Below the pieces are notes generated by a model. It searched no databases. It saw only the letters and a list, made by a program, of their open reading frames with translations, and was not told where the DNA came from. From positions 1-64,000 of the forward strand of contig NZ_BBQM01000013.1 in NCBI RefSeq assembly GCF_000876015.1: a stretch of 64,000 bases of DNA. The letters run 5' to 3'. This document shows positions 54,238 to 62,994 of the stretch, piece by piece. The position numbers and the translations under genes were made by a program. The DNA is from Cupriavidus basilensis. Its GTDB lineage: Bacteria; Pseudomonadota; Gammaproteobacteria; Burkholderiales; Burkholderiaceae. The stretch's first letter is position 1. The number at the start of each line of letters is the position of its first letter.

Positions 54238-54590
54238 GCGCGGAAACACCAGCAGAAACACCAGCGGCGCCGGTCTTCCACGCGCGCGTGGAACCGCTGG
54301 GCCGGGGCTTCGCCGCGCCGGGCGCGCAGACGCTGCTGCAGGCCGCGCTGCAGGCCGGCGTGCAACTGCCCAGCTCGTGCCGCAACGGCACCTGCCGCGC
54401 CTGCCTGTGCCGGCTCTCGGCCGGGCACGTGGGCTACCGCATCGCGTGGCCGGGCGTGAGCTTCGACGAGCGCGACGAGGGCTACATCCTGCCGTGCGTG
54501 GCGTACCCGGAAAGCGACGTGGTCATGCAAGCGCCGCTTGCCCGGCTGCGGGACGGCGAGCCGCCTCCGCCGCCGCCAGGCACTGCATGA
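54234..54590 (+). CDS. Plant-type 2Fe-2S ferredoxin
   Basis: A 118-residue soluble ferredoxin. Cluster ligands are C49-x4-C54-x2-C57 (SSCRNGTCRACLC) and C88 (ILPCVAYP). The start is a GTG in a 4-nt GTGA overlap with the YigZ-like gene, so the two are translationally coupled. It may donate electrons to an oxygenase or reductase encoded elsewhere; no partner is in view. The C-terminus has a run of prolines. It converges with the esterase gene, whose 3' end overlaps it by 68 bases. Confidence 0.9.
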   Translation: MSAETPAETPAAPVFHARVEPLGRGFAAPGAQTLLQAALQAGVQLPSSCRNGTCRACLCRLSAGHVGYRIAWPGVSFDERDEGYILPCVAYPESDVVMQAPLARLRDGEPPPPPPGTA

Positions 54591-55638
54591 AGAACTGCCA
54601 CGCGATGCGCAGCGCATCGGGGCCGGCGGGATCGCTGAAGGCCTGGCTGGACGGCCCGCCGCTCCACGCATGGCCCAGCCCTTCGATGCGCACCAGCCGG
54701 ACATAGGGCCGGCCCGCGTCCGACCACGCGAACACGTCGAAGGGCCGGCGCTGGCCGCGCTGGACGCGGCGCGGCGCGGCGGCCAGCGGCGCGGCCGGCA
54801 GCAGTTGCTGCCAGAGCGCGGCGGCGGCCAGCGCGTTGTCGAAATCCACCACGTGGTCGGCGCTGCCGTGCAGCAACAGCAGCGGCGGCGGCCGGCGTCC
54901 CGCCAGCAACAGGCGCGCGGCCTGCAGGTCGGGCTGGCCCTTGCCCTGCATGACGCGCGCCGCCTGCGCGGCATTGCCGGCGCTGAGCGCCACCGCGCCC
55001 GAGTGCGAGCCGACCGCGGCGAAGCGGTCCGGATAGCGCAGGCCCAGGATCTGCGCCATCGCGCCGCCGGCCGACAGGCCCAGCGCGAACACCTCGGCTG
55101 GCCGCACCAGCCGCTGCTCGCAGACGTGGTCGACGATGGCCATCAGCAGGGCCGCCTCGGTCGCCACGCGCGCCGCCGAGCGGAACCAGTTCCAGCAGCG
55201 CTGCGCATTGGCGTGCGAGGACTGCTCCGGCATCAGCACCACGCAGCGCGCGCTGCGCGCCAGCGCCGCGGCACGCGTGCAGGCGGCAAAGCTGGCCGAA
55301 TCCTGCCCGCAGCCATGCAGCAGCACCAGCAGCGGCGCCGGGCGCGCCGCGCTCACGCCGCTCGGCACGAACAGCCGGTAGCGGCGCTGCACCAGCGGCC
55401 CCAGCCCCCAGCTGCCCTCCTCCCAGCGCCCGCCGGCCCGGCTCACCGGCGCCGCCACCGGCGAGGCCACGCCGCTGAGCACGCGCTGCGCGGCCTTGCT
55501 CATCGCCTCGCCCTGCCTGACCGCCGACTGGATCGCGCTGCGCGTGACGGTGCGCTGCGCGCGCCGCACGTTGCGCGTGGCGATCTTGCTGAGCGTGTTC
55601 CAGAGCTTCGCGCCGCTGCTCGTCCGGCGGCGTGTCAT
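54523..55638 (-). CDS. PHB depolymerase-family esterase
   Basis: A 371-residue alpha/beta-hydrolase of the LpqC/PHB depolymerase family. The triad is visible: nucleophile Ser in the lipase box GLSAGGAMA, Asp in HGSADHVVDF and His in GLGHAWSGG; the oxyanion region is LLVLLHGCGQ. The N-terminal 80 residues are basic without a signal peptide, so it probably acts inside the cell or on the granule surface. Start ATG 55638; the open upstream frame has no homology. Natural substrate could be short PHB oligomers or feruloyl-type esters. Its 3' end overlaps the ferredoxin gene. Confidence 0.85.
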   Translation of the reverse strand: MTRRRTSSGAKLWNTLSKIATRNVRRAQRTVTRSAIQSAVRQGEAMSKAAQRVLSGVASPVAAPVSRAGGRWEEGSWGLGPLVQRRYRLFVPSGVSAARPAPLLVLLHGCGQDSASFAACTRAAALARSARCVVLMPEQSSHANAQRCWNWFRSAARVATEAALLMAIVDHVCEQRLVRPAEVFALGLSAGGAMAQILGLRYPDRFAAVGSHSGAVALSAGNAAQAARVMQGKGQPDLQAARLLLAGRRPPPLLLLHGSADHVVDFDNALAAAALWQQLLPAAPLAAAPRRVQRGQRRPFDVFAWSDAGRPYVRLVRIEGLGHAWSGGPSSQAFSDPAGPDALRIAWQFFMQCLAAAEAARRPAAGQAALA

Positions 55639-55880
55639 CGGAGGCCTGCCATGAGGGAGTCCCTTCTCGCGGGTGAGGATGCGCCGTAGTATGCCGCCCC
55701 GGGCGCCGTTCCCGCCAGATTTCTCGCGATGCGAGAACCGCGCGCCGCGCCGGCGGCCCGCCGGATGGGTCCATTCCGGCAAGCGCTCGCGGCGCGCGAG
55801 GCCACGCGCGGCCTCGCGCACGCGACGTGACGCGCGCGGCGCGGGTTGCGGCGCGGCGGCCCGATACCGAAACCGGCGCG

Positions 55881-56297
55881 CTAGTGCGCGTACACCGCCT
55901 CCCAGGTCTTGAATCCTTTCACTTCGATCGGATTGCCAAACGGGTCGAAAAAGAACATCGTCCACTGCTCTCCCGGCTCGCCTTCGAATCGGACCTGCGG
56001 CTTCAGTACGAAGTCCGTGCCGGCCGCGGTCAGCCGATCGGCCAGCGCGCGCCATTCCGGGAGCAACAGGATGATGCCGAAGTGCGGCATCGGCACCAGA
56101 GCGGTGCCTACGCGCCCCGTGCGCGCGGTCTCGAACGGCTTGCCAAGGTGCAGCGAGATCTGGTGGCCAAAGAAGTCGAAATCAACCCAGGTGTCGGTGC
56201 TGCGGCCCCCCTTGCAGCCAAGAACCCCTTGGTAGAAACGACGCGCCTCATCGAGGTCGGTGATATTGAATGCCAGGTGAAAAACGGACTGCGTCAT
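55881..56297 (-). CDS. VOC-family (glyoxalase/dioxygenase-fold) protein
   Basis: A 138-residue vicinal-oxygen-chelate protein with two beta-alpha-beta-beta-beta units. Metal ligands of the family are likely His8 (VFHLAFNITDLDEARRFY), His73 (PMPHFGIIL) and Glu near residue 126 (FFDPFGNPIEVKGF). The sequence resembles the glyoxalase/bleomycin-resistance and extradiol-like VOC proteins of unknown activity. Start ATG 56297; the preceding 119 codons are open but belong to another frame's shadow. It is followed on the minus strand by no partner. Confidence 0.88.
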   Translation of the reverse strand: MTQSVFHLAFNITDLDEARRFYQGVLGCKGGRSTDTWVDFDFFGHQISLHLGKPFETARTGRVGTALVPMPHFGIILLLPEWRALADRLTAAGTDFVLKPQVRFEGEPGEQWTMFFFDPFGNPIEVKGFKTWEAVYAH

Positions 56298-56332
56298 GAT
56301 TTTCGAGGTTGTTGGGTTAACGGATGGTGGAA

Positions 56333-57787
56333 CTATGCGCGATGGCCGTGCCGGATGACGGTGCCGGCACGCGCGCCGGTCGCCGCGCCGTCGCGCCATG
56401 CCATGTCGCCATTGACGAACACACAGGCAATGCCGGCGGCCTGCGCCACCGGCTGTTCGAAGGTGGCCGTATCGATGATGCGCGCGGCATCGAAGACCGT
56501 GATGTCGGCGAAATTGCCCTCGGCCAGGACGCCGCGGCCACGCAGGCCGAAGTGCCGCGCCGTCAGGCCGCTCATCTTGTGGACCGCCGTCTCCAGCGGA
56601 AACAGCCCCACATCGCGACTGTAGTGGCCCAGCACGCGCGGGAATGTTCCCCACAGGCGGGGATGCGGCACGGGATCGTGAGGCAATCCGTCGGAGCCGA
56701 TCATCGTCTGCGGGAATGCCAGGATGCGGCGGACATCGGCCTCATCCATCAGGAAGTAGATGGCGCCCGCGGGCTGCAATGCGTCGACGGCCGCTTCCGG
56801 TGACACCCCCATCCGGGCCGCGATCACGTCGAGGTCCTGCCCCGCGTATTCCGGATGCGGCTGCGACCGGGTCACGATGACGCGGCTCGACACCGCCAGA
56901 CGGTCCTTGCGCAGGATCGTCGAACCGGCCTGGTACGGATAGCAGTCCAGGCCCACGCAGCGGTGGCGCATCGCCTGTGCAAGATGGCCGAGCGTTTCCA
57001 CGGAACGCCCATGATTCCTCGGGCCGATCAGCTTGTGATGCGACACCACGGTGCCGGCCTCCCCGGCCGCGCCGATGGCCACGGCTTCGTCGATGGCCTC
57101 GCATACGCCGTCGCCCTCATCCCGGATGTGGCTGGCATGCACGCCGCCAAAGCCCTGCAGCGCTACGGCGACCTGCGCCATTTCCCCGGTCGGGGCCGAC
57201 ATGGCCGCGGGATACGCGGCGCCGGTCGACATCCCGCAGGCACCGCTGGCCATTGCATCGCGCAGCAGGCCCCGCATGGCCGCAATCTCCGTGCCGCTCG
57301 CGGCACGGTCCAGCCGGTCCATCACCGCCACCCGCAGGGTGGTATGGCCCACCAGGCAGGCCGCATTGACGGCGGGCGCCGCGCGCGCCAGCGCATCGAG
57401 GTAGTCGCCGAACACGGTATAGCGAAAAGCCGAAGGATCGTCGCCGAGCAGATCCAGCGGCGGCGGCACGGCCTGCCCCGGCGCCGCGCGCCACGGTGCC
57501 AGGCTGATGCCGCAATTGCCGGTGACAACCGTCGTTACCCCCTGGCTCAGCTTGGCGGGCATCAGCGGGTTCTGCATCAGGTATCGGTCGTCGTGGGTAT
57601 GCGCATCAATGAAGCCAGGCGCCACGATGCGGCCCCGCACGTCGAACTCGCGTCGCCCGCGCGCCCCGGACAGGTCGCCGATCGCCGCGATCCGCCTGCC
57701 GTCGACAGCCACGTCGGCATCAAAGCGTGGCGCCCCCGTGCCGTCGATCACCGTCCCGCCGCGCAGCACTACGTCGAAATCGGCCAT
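56333..57787 (-). CDS. N-acyl-D-amino-acid deacylase (D-aminoacylase-like)
   Basis: A 484-residue amidohydrolase of the D-aminoacylase family. Motifs are VLRGGTVIDGTGAPRFDADV at the start, FIDAHTHDDRYLM with the metal-binding HxH and the family's DD, the bridging Cys in TGNCGIS, HASHIRDEGDG and VVSHHKLIG, and the late IGSDGLPHD Asp. Family members cleave N-acetyl or N-formyl groups from D-amino acids using Zn. It starts 5 bases after the Bug gene's stop, and ends the minus-strand catabolic run. Substrate side chain unknown. Confidence 0.9.
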   Translation of the reverse strand: MADFDVVLRGGTVIDGTGAPRFDADVAVDGRRIAAIGDLSGARGRREFDVRGRIVAPGFIDAHTHDDRYLMQNPLMPAKLSQGVTTVVTGNCGISLAPWRAAPGQAVPPPLDLLGDDPSAFRYTVFGDYLDALARAAPAVNAACLVGHTTLRVAVMDRLDRAASGTEIAAMRGLLRDAMASGACGMSTGAAYPAAMSAPTGEMAQVAVALQGFGGVHASHIRDEGDGVCEAIDEAVAIGAAGEAGTVVSHHKLIGPRNHGRSVETLGHLAQAMRHRCVGLDCYPYQAGSTILRKDRLAVSSRVIVTRSQPHPEYAGQDLDVIAARMGVSPEAAVDALQPAGAIYFLMDEADVRRILAFPQTMIGSDGLPHDPVPHPRLWGTFPRVLGHYSRDVGLFPLETAVHKMSGLTARHFGLRGRGVLAEGNFADITVFDAARIIDTATFEQPVAQAAGIACVFVNGDMAWRDGAATGARAGTVIRHGHRA

Positions 57788-57792
57788 GAACG

Positions 57793-58779
57793 TCAATCCA
57801 GCGTCGCGCCCGAGGCGCGGATCACCCCTGCCCAGACCGGACGTTCCTTGCGGGCCAGGTCGAACAGCGCACTGCGCGGCCCGGTCGTGACCTCGTAGGC
57901 CATGTCCGCCAGGCGCGCCTTGATGGCATCGGCGCTGGCGGCCTTGTTGAACGCGCGGTTCAGCAGGTCCAGGATCTGTGGATCGACGGCCGCCGGCGCC
58001 ACGTAGCCGGTCCATGCCACAGCCTGATAGTCCTTGAGCCCGCTTTCGGCCATCGTCGGCAGTTGCGGCAGACGGCTGTCGCGCTGCCTGCCCGTCACGG
58101 CCAGCGGCACGACGCTGCCGTTCTTGAGGTACGGGGAGATCGACGTGATGTTCTCGAACACCAGGTCGACTTCGCCGCGCAGCACGGCCAGATCGGCCTC
58201 CGGGCCACCCTTGTACGGAACGTGCGTAATCGAGACACCGGCCATCGACTTGAACATTTCGGCGCTCAGGTGTCCCGTGGTGCCGTTTCCACCCGAGGCC
58301 ACGGCCAGCTTGCCGGGCGCGCCCTTGGCCTTGGCCACCAGTTCGGCCACGCTCCTGACGCCGAGGTCCTTGCGCACGGCCAGCACGTTCTGCACGAAGC
58401 CGGTCAGCGCCACCGGCGCCAGCTGCTTGTCGGCGTCGTACGGCAGCTTCCTGTAGAGCGACTGGTTGATCGCCAGCGTGGCCACGTTGGCGAACCCGAT
58501 CGTGTAGCCATCGGCCGGTGCGTTGATGATCGCCTGCGTGCCGATGATGCCGGACGCGCCCACGCGGTTCATGACGACGATCTGTTGCCCGATGTCGCGG
58601 CCCACCGCATCGGCCAGCAGGCGCGACACGATATCGGGCGTGGTGCCGGCATTGAACGGCACGATCAGCGTGATGGGCCGGTCGGGATATGCCGCAAAGG
58701 CCTGGGCGGAAAGCAGCAGGGCCGCAGCCGCGAATGCCATGCGCGCGATCGCGCGCAACGGGGTGAACTTGAGAGACAT
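57793..58779 (-). CDS. Bug-family periplasmic substrate-binding protein
   Basis: A 328-residue Bug/TctC receptor with a signal peptide ending at AQAFA (about residue 28), then YPDRPITLIVPFNAGTTPDIVSR and VASGGNGTTGHLSAEM as ligand loop. It is packed tightly between the PLP dehydratase gene (78 bases upstream) and the deacylase gene (5 bases downstream), so it almost certainly binds the pathway's substrate, perhaps an N-acylated amino acid. No TctAB permease genes are nearby. Confidence 0.93.
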   Translation of the reverse strand: MSLKFTPLRAIARMAFAAAALLLSAQAFAAYPDRPITLIVPFNAGTTPDIVSRLLADAVGRDIGQQIVVMNRVGASGIIGTQAIINAPADGYTIGFANVATLAINQSLYRKLPYDADKQLAPVALTGFVQNVLAVRKDLGVRSVAELVAKAKGAPGKLAVASGGNGTTGHLSAEMFKSMAGVSITHVPYKGGPEADLAVLRGEVDLVFENITSISPYLKNGSVVPLAVTGRQRDSRLPQLPTMAESGLKDYQAVAWTGYVAPAAVDPQILDLLNRAFNKAASADAIKARLADMAYEVTTGPRSALFDLARKERPVWAGVIRASGATLD

Positions 58780-58857
58780 GGCGAAAGGATTCCTGAATCG
58801 GCAGGGGTGGCGGTAATCCGGCGCAACGGGATGCGCGCCGGCATGGACACGGTCGTC

Positions 58858-59928
58858 TCAAGTCCCGTGCGGGGCGGCCGCAGTGGGCTGCAGCATCGTT
58901 TGCAGCAGCGGCAGGTCGATGTTGCCGCCCGACAGCACGAGCACGGCATCGCGGCCGGCCAGCTCGATCCGGCCCGCCAGCAGTGCCGCCAGCGCGACGG
59001 CGCCGCCAGGCTCCACCAGCAACCGCAACTCTTCCAGCGCGAAGCGGATCGCGGCAATCACTTCGTCATCGCTGACCGCCACCGCCGCGTCGAGATAGCG
59101 GCCATTGATCGCAAAGGGCAGCTCCGCGGGCGTGACGGCCTGCAGGGCGTCGCACAACGACGTCGCGCCCGCCGCATTGATCTCGCGCCGGCCGCTTCGC
59201 AGCGAACGCACGGTATCGTCGAATGCGGCGGGTTCGGCCGCCACGAGCCTTGTGCCCGGACTCATCGCTTCGATTGCCAGACCGCAGCCGGCGAGCATGC
59301 CGCCGCCGCCGCACGGCGCGGCGAACGTGCCAAGGTTTTCCCGCGCGGCGCGCGGCAGGTCCTGCAGCGCCTCCAGCGCAAGCGTGCCCTGCGCCGCCAG
59401 CACATCGGGATGATCGCCAGGCGGTACGAGCGTGCCGCCCGTTTCGTCCAGCAGCCGCATGCCGATCGTCTCGCGGCTTTCGCGGCGCCGGTCGTAGTGC
59501 ACGACGCGCGCGCCCTGCGCCAGCGCGCGTTCGACCTTGTTGCGCGGCGCATCGGCGGGCATCACGATCGTGGCGGCCACGCCGAGCCGTTTCGCGCCCC
59601 AGGCGATGGCCTGGCCGTGATTGCCGGTCGAATAGGCAATGACGCCGCGCGCCCGCGTGGCCTGATCCATCGCCAGCAGCGCATTGAGCGCGCCGCGCGC
59701 CTTGAACGAGCCCGTCACCTGCAGGCACTCGGGCTTGATCCAGACCGGCGCGCCGGCGAGCGCATCGAGCCTGGCGTTGCGCAGCAGCGGTGTCCGGACG
59801 ATATGCGGTGCGAGCGCGCGCGCCGCGCGTTCCACGTCGGCAAAGACGGGCAGGCGCATTTCGCCAAGCATCTCGTGGCGAATCGATGCCGGCAGCGCCG
59901 GCCTGGCCTGGGTGACGACCGTTTGCAT
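58858..59928 (-). CDS. PLP-dependent threonine/serine dehydratase-like enzyme
   Basis: A 356-residue fold-type II PLP enzyme. The Schiff-base lysine is K76 in VTGSFKARGA; the phosphate loop is PCGGGGMLAG and SGGNIDLP closes the C-terminal part. No ACT regulatory domain is present, so it is the catabolic or racemase/dehydratase type (threonine, serine or hydroxy-aspartate as possible substrates). In the operon it would deaminate an amino acid released by the deacylase or carbamoylase to a 2-oxo acid. It starts 11 bases after the stop of the carbamoylase gene. Confidence 0.9.
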   Translation of the reverse strand: MQTVVTQARPALPASIRHEMLGEMRLPVFADVERAARALAPHIVRTPLLRNARLDALAGAPVWIKPECLQVTGSFKARGALNALLAMDQATRARGVIAYSTGNHGQAIAWGAKRLGVAATIVMPADAPRNKVERALAQGARVVHYDRRRESRETIGMRLLDETGGTLVPPGDHPDVLAAQGTLALEALQDLPRAARENLGTFAAPCGGGGMLAGCGLAIEAMSPGTRLVAAEPAAFDDTVRSLRSGRREINAAGATSLCDALQAVTPAELPFAINGRYLDAAVAVSDDEVIAAIRFALEELRLLVEPGGAVALAALLAGRIELAGRDAVLVLSGGNIDLPLLQTMLQPTAAAPHGT

Positions 59929-59939
59929 GGGCCGCTCCT

Positions 59940-60929
59940 TCAGACCGACGCCGGCGTCCAGGCCGGCGGCGTCTCGCTGCCGGTCTGCGCCGTGATGCGG
60001 CCATAGGCTTCCACGCGGCGGTGCAGGCCGAAATTAAAGACCGTGGAGCGGCCCAGTTCGCAGAGGCCGAGGTTGCAGTCGGCCACGATCAGTTCGTCGT
60101 CCCACGTGGTGGCCTGCGCCATGATCTCGCCCTGCGGATTGACGATGATCGAGTGGCCGAACATCTCGTGACCGTCCTCGGCGCCGGCCTTGGCCACGGC
60201 CACCGCGAACGTTGCATTCTGGTAGCAGCCAGCCTGGATCGAGAGCTGCGAATGGAACACCCGCAGATGGTGCGCCTCGAAGCCGCGATTCTCCTGGTTC
60301 ATGCTGGGCGTGTTATAGCCCAGCATGACCAGTTCCACCTGCTGCAGGCCCAGCACCCGCCAGGATTCCGGCCAGCGGCGGTCGTTGCAGATCATCATGC
60401 CCATGTTCACGTCGACGTCGCCGATCGGCGCACGCTTGACCGGAAACCCAAGGTTGCCGATCTCGAAGTAGCGCTTTTCCAGGTGTTGCACCTTGCGGTG
60501 CACCGCGTACTCGGCGTGACCCGGCAGATGGACCTTGCGGTACTTGAGCACGATTTCGCCGGAAGGCGCGATCACGACCGACGTATTGAACCGGCGCTTG
60601 CGCACCACGCCGGTCGCGTCGGGCTCGAACGCGATTTCGGCGTATCCCAGGTAGACGGTCAGCCCGTAGCGCCGGATCGCGTCGAACATTGGCTGCGTGG
60701 CCGCCGACGGCAGTTCGGTCTCGTACCAGCCATCGGCCTCGTCCAGATCCTCGTGATACCAGCGCGGAAAGAACGTGGTCAGAGCCAGTTCGGGAAACAC
60801 GACCACCTGCGCCCCACGCCGGTGCGCGCGCTCGAGCAGCCGCACCATGCGGTCAACCGCGACATCGCGGCCTTCATGTTTCTGGATCGGGCCGAGTTGG
60901 GCAGCCGCTACGGTGATGAGTCTGGTCAT
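59940..60929 (-). CDS. N-carbamoyl-D-amino-acid hydrolase-like nitrilase
   Basis: A 329-residue carbon-nitrogen hydrolase. The triad fits the DCase family: E47 (VVFPELALTTFFPR), K132 (KYRKVHLPGH) and C181 (MMICNDRRWPE), with the typical QNATFAVAVAKAG and GHSIIVNPQGEI segments. Such enzymes split N-carbamoyl-D-amino acids to D-amino acid, CO2 and ammonia. Length is slightly above the 304 residues of known DCases. Start ATG 60929. It heads the operon run toward the dehydratase, Bug and deacylase genes; no hydantoinase is in view, so the carbamoyl substrate may arise otherwise. Confidence 0.92.
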   Translation of the reverse strand: MTRLITVAAAQLGPIQKHEGRDVAVDRMVRLLERAHRRGAQVVVFPELALTTFFPRWYHEDLDEADGWYETELPSAATQPMFDAIRRYGLTVYLGYAEIAFEPDATGVVRKRRFNTSVVIAPSGEIVLKYRKVHLPGHAEYAVHRKVQHLEKRYFEIGNLGFPVKRAPIGDVDVNMGMMICNDRRWPESWRVLGLQQVELVMLGYNTPSMNQENRGFEAHHLRVFHSQLSIQAGCYQNATFAVAVAKAGAEDGHEMFGHSIIVNPQGEIMAQATTWDDELIVADCNLGLCELGRSTVFNFGLHRRVEAYGRITAQTGSETPPAWTPASV

Positions 60930-61183
60930 GAATCGGAGGTGCCTGGGGCATCGGGCGTTGAAGACAGCGTCAGTGTAGGAAGACCGCGGCCATGCCGGAA
61001 GCGCGCTGCCCGCGCGCCGCGCCGCCCCGCGCCGGCGCGCCTTCGGCACGCCATGCCCTTGATTGGCAAGGCAAAGTGCCGCGCGTCGGGCGTCCCGGCG
61101 GCGCGCGGCCATAACCTCGCGTTATGGTTGCCAGACAAAGATTGATGCCGTGCCCGGCGCCGCGCGTCGCCATGCCGCCACAC

Positions 61184-62119
61184 TCAAGCCGGCTGCCGTT
61201 GCAGAAGATGGGTCAGCGTGGCGACAAAGCCCCTGGCAAGCGTCGACATGGCTTGCCGCCGCGCATGGATCAGGTAGATCTTGTGGGCCAGCGCGGGACG
61301 AATCGGTTTGAGCACGATGTCGCCGGCGCCGTCAGGGGTGTACCCGAACGACTCCATCAGGGCCACGCCGACACCTTCGCGCACCAGCGCCATGGCTTCG
61401 GGTGTCGAGCGGATTTCGATATCGGGTGCCAGCGTGCCGCGCTCCGATGTCAGGAACCGCGCGGACAGCCTGCCAAACGGTGTATCGCCGCCATAGCCGA
61501 TGAAGGTGAAGCCGCGGAGATCGTCAACCGTCAACTCGCCGCGATCGGCCAGCGCATGTCCGCGCGGCAGCGCGCACATGATGTTGCCTTCGCCGATCTC
61601 GCGCGCGCGCAGCGCCGAGCCTTCGGGTGGCGCCATCGACGCAATGCAGAGATCGGCATGCCCTTGCGCCACAAACGGGAGCAGCGCGTCGAACGGCAAC
61701 GGCCGGTAGTGCACGCGCACCGAGGGATGCCGATGCCGGAACCGCTGAATGGCGCGCGGCATCAGCCATTCGCTATAGCTGGGGCTCGACACGATCGACA
61801 GCCTGCCGTCGCCATGCTCGGCGAGGCTGGCCGCCACGGCGTTGAAGCGGCTCACGCCATCGAGGATCGGACGCACCTCGGCAAACAGCCGGTGCGCCTC
61901 GGGCGTGGGATGCAGGCGGCCGCGCTCGCGATCGAACAATGCGAAGCGCATGCGCGCTTCTATGGTGGCCAGCACCCGGCTGATGGCCGGCTGCGACACG
62001 CACAGCATGCGGCCAGCCTCGCTGAGCGAGCCGGCCACCATGATGGCGTGGAACACTTCGATCTGGCGCAGGTTCAACGGCGTGACGGGTTGCCTGCTCG
62101 GCGGCGTGGAAGAAGGCAT
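61184..62119 (-). CDS. LysR-family transcriptional regulator
   Basis: A 311-residue regulator. The N-terminal winged helix has LNLRQIEVFHAIMVAGSLSEAGRMLCVSQPAISRVLATIE; the effector domain follows (GRLSIVSSPSYSEWLMPRAI onward). I chose the ATG at 62119; an ATG at 62158 would add 13 residues. It lies 254 bases upstream of the carbamoylase gene on the same strand and 77 bases downstream of the deformylase gene, in the middle of the catabolic island, and is its obvious regulator. Confidence 0.9.
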   Translation of the reverse strand: MPSSTPPSRQPVTPLNLRQIEVFHAIMVAGSLSEAGRMLCVSQPAISRVLATIEARMRFALFDRERGRLHPTPEAHRLFAEVRPILDGVSRFNAVAASLAEHGDGRLSIVSSPSYSEWLMPRAIQRFRHRHPSVRVHYRPLPFDALLPFVAQGHADLCIASMAPPEGSALRAREIGEGNIMCALPRGHALADRGELTVDDLRGFTFIGYGGDTPFGRLSARFLTSERGTLAPDIEIRSTPEAMALVREGVGVALMESFGYTPDGAGDIVLKPIRPALAHKIYLIHARRQAMSTLARGFVATLTHLLQRQPA

Positions 62120-62196
62120 GCGGGCGAACGTGAAAGCAAGCATACGGCTCGGAACCATCTGCCAGACGCAAGATCCACGCCACGGCCAATCCGCCG

Positions 62197-62994
62197 CTAC
62201 AGGGCGGCCATGGCCGCCAATGCTCCATCCAGCATGTCCCGCAACACGGGTTGCACGCGCTCCGCCGCGTCCGGCAGGTACGGGAATGGCGCCTGCTCAT
62301 CCATGTAGACGGCCTGCACCATTTCAAGCTGGATGGTATGCACGCCCCGAGCGGGCTGGCCGTAGTGGCGCGTGATATGCCCCCCCTTGAACCGGCCGTC
62401 CGCCACCCACGTGAACGGGCTGCCAGCCGCCGCCGCGATCACGGCGTCCCGCATCGCCGGCGCGCAACTGGCACCGCCGTGGGTGCCGATGTTCAGCTCG
62501 GGCAGCTTGCCATCGAACAGCCGCGGCAGCACGCCGGCAATCGAATGCGCCTCCCAGACCAGCACATTGGCGTGCCGCCCGCGCAGCCGGGCGATCTCGG
62601 CCGCGAGCGCATCATGGTAAGGCTGCCAGTATTCGCGCTTGCGCACGTCGATCTCCCCGGCCGACGGACCATCGCCCTGGAGGTACAGCGGCTCGCCGCG
62701 GAACGTCTCCACCGGGCAAAGCGTGGTCGTGGCCTGCCCGGGATAGAGGCTGCTGCCATCGCCGGGCCGGTTCACATCGATGACATAGCGCGAATAGCTG
62801 GCCTCGACCACCGACGCGCCCTGCTCCGCCGCGAAGGCGTACAGCCGGCGCATATGCCAGTCGGTATCGGCGCGCTCGCGGGCCGCCGGCGTCAGCCGCG
62901 GCACGAGCCAGTCGGGCAGCAGTTCGCCGCCGTGAGGAATCGAGATGACCAGCGGCAGATGGCCTTCGGTGACCTTCCAGACGGGGGCGCTCAT
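62197..62994 (-). CDS. N-formylglutamate deformylase-like amidohydrolase
   Basis: A 265-residue enzyme of the N-formylglutamate amidohydrolase (HutG) family, Zn-dependent. Typical segments are LVISIPHGGELLPDWL (metal-binding His), SRYVIDVNRPGDGSSLYPGQ, VWEAHSIAGVLPRLFDGKLPELNIGTHGGASC, and GHITRHYGQPARGVHTIQLEMVQAVYMDE. In histidine breakdown it frees glutamate from N-formylglutamate; here no hut genes are near, so it may act on another N-formyl amino acid. Its ATG overlaps the stop of the dehydrogenase gene (ATGA). Confidence 0.9.
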   Translation of the reverse strand: MSAPVWKVTEGHLPLVISIPHGGELLPDWLVPRLTPAARERADTDWHMRRLYAFAAEQGASVVEASYSRYVIDVNRPGDGSSLYPGQATTTLCPVETFRGEPLYLQGDGPSAGEIDVRKREYWQPYHDALAAEIARLRGRHANVLVWEAHSIAGVLPRLFDGKLPELNIGTHGGASCAPAMRDAVIAAAAGSPFTWVADGRFKGGHITRHYGQPARGVHTIQLEMVQAVYMDEQAPFPYLPDAAERVQPVLRDMLDGALAAMAAL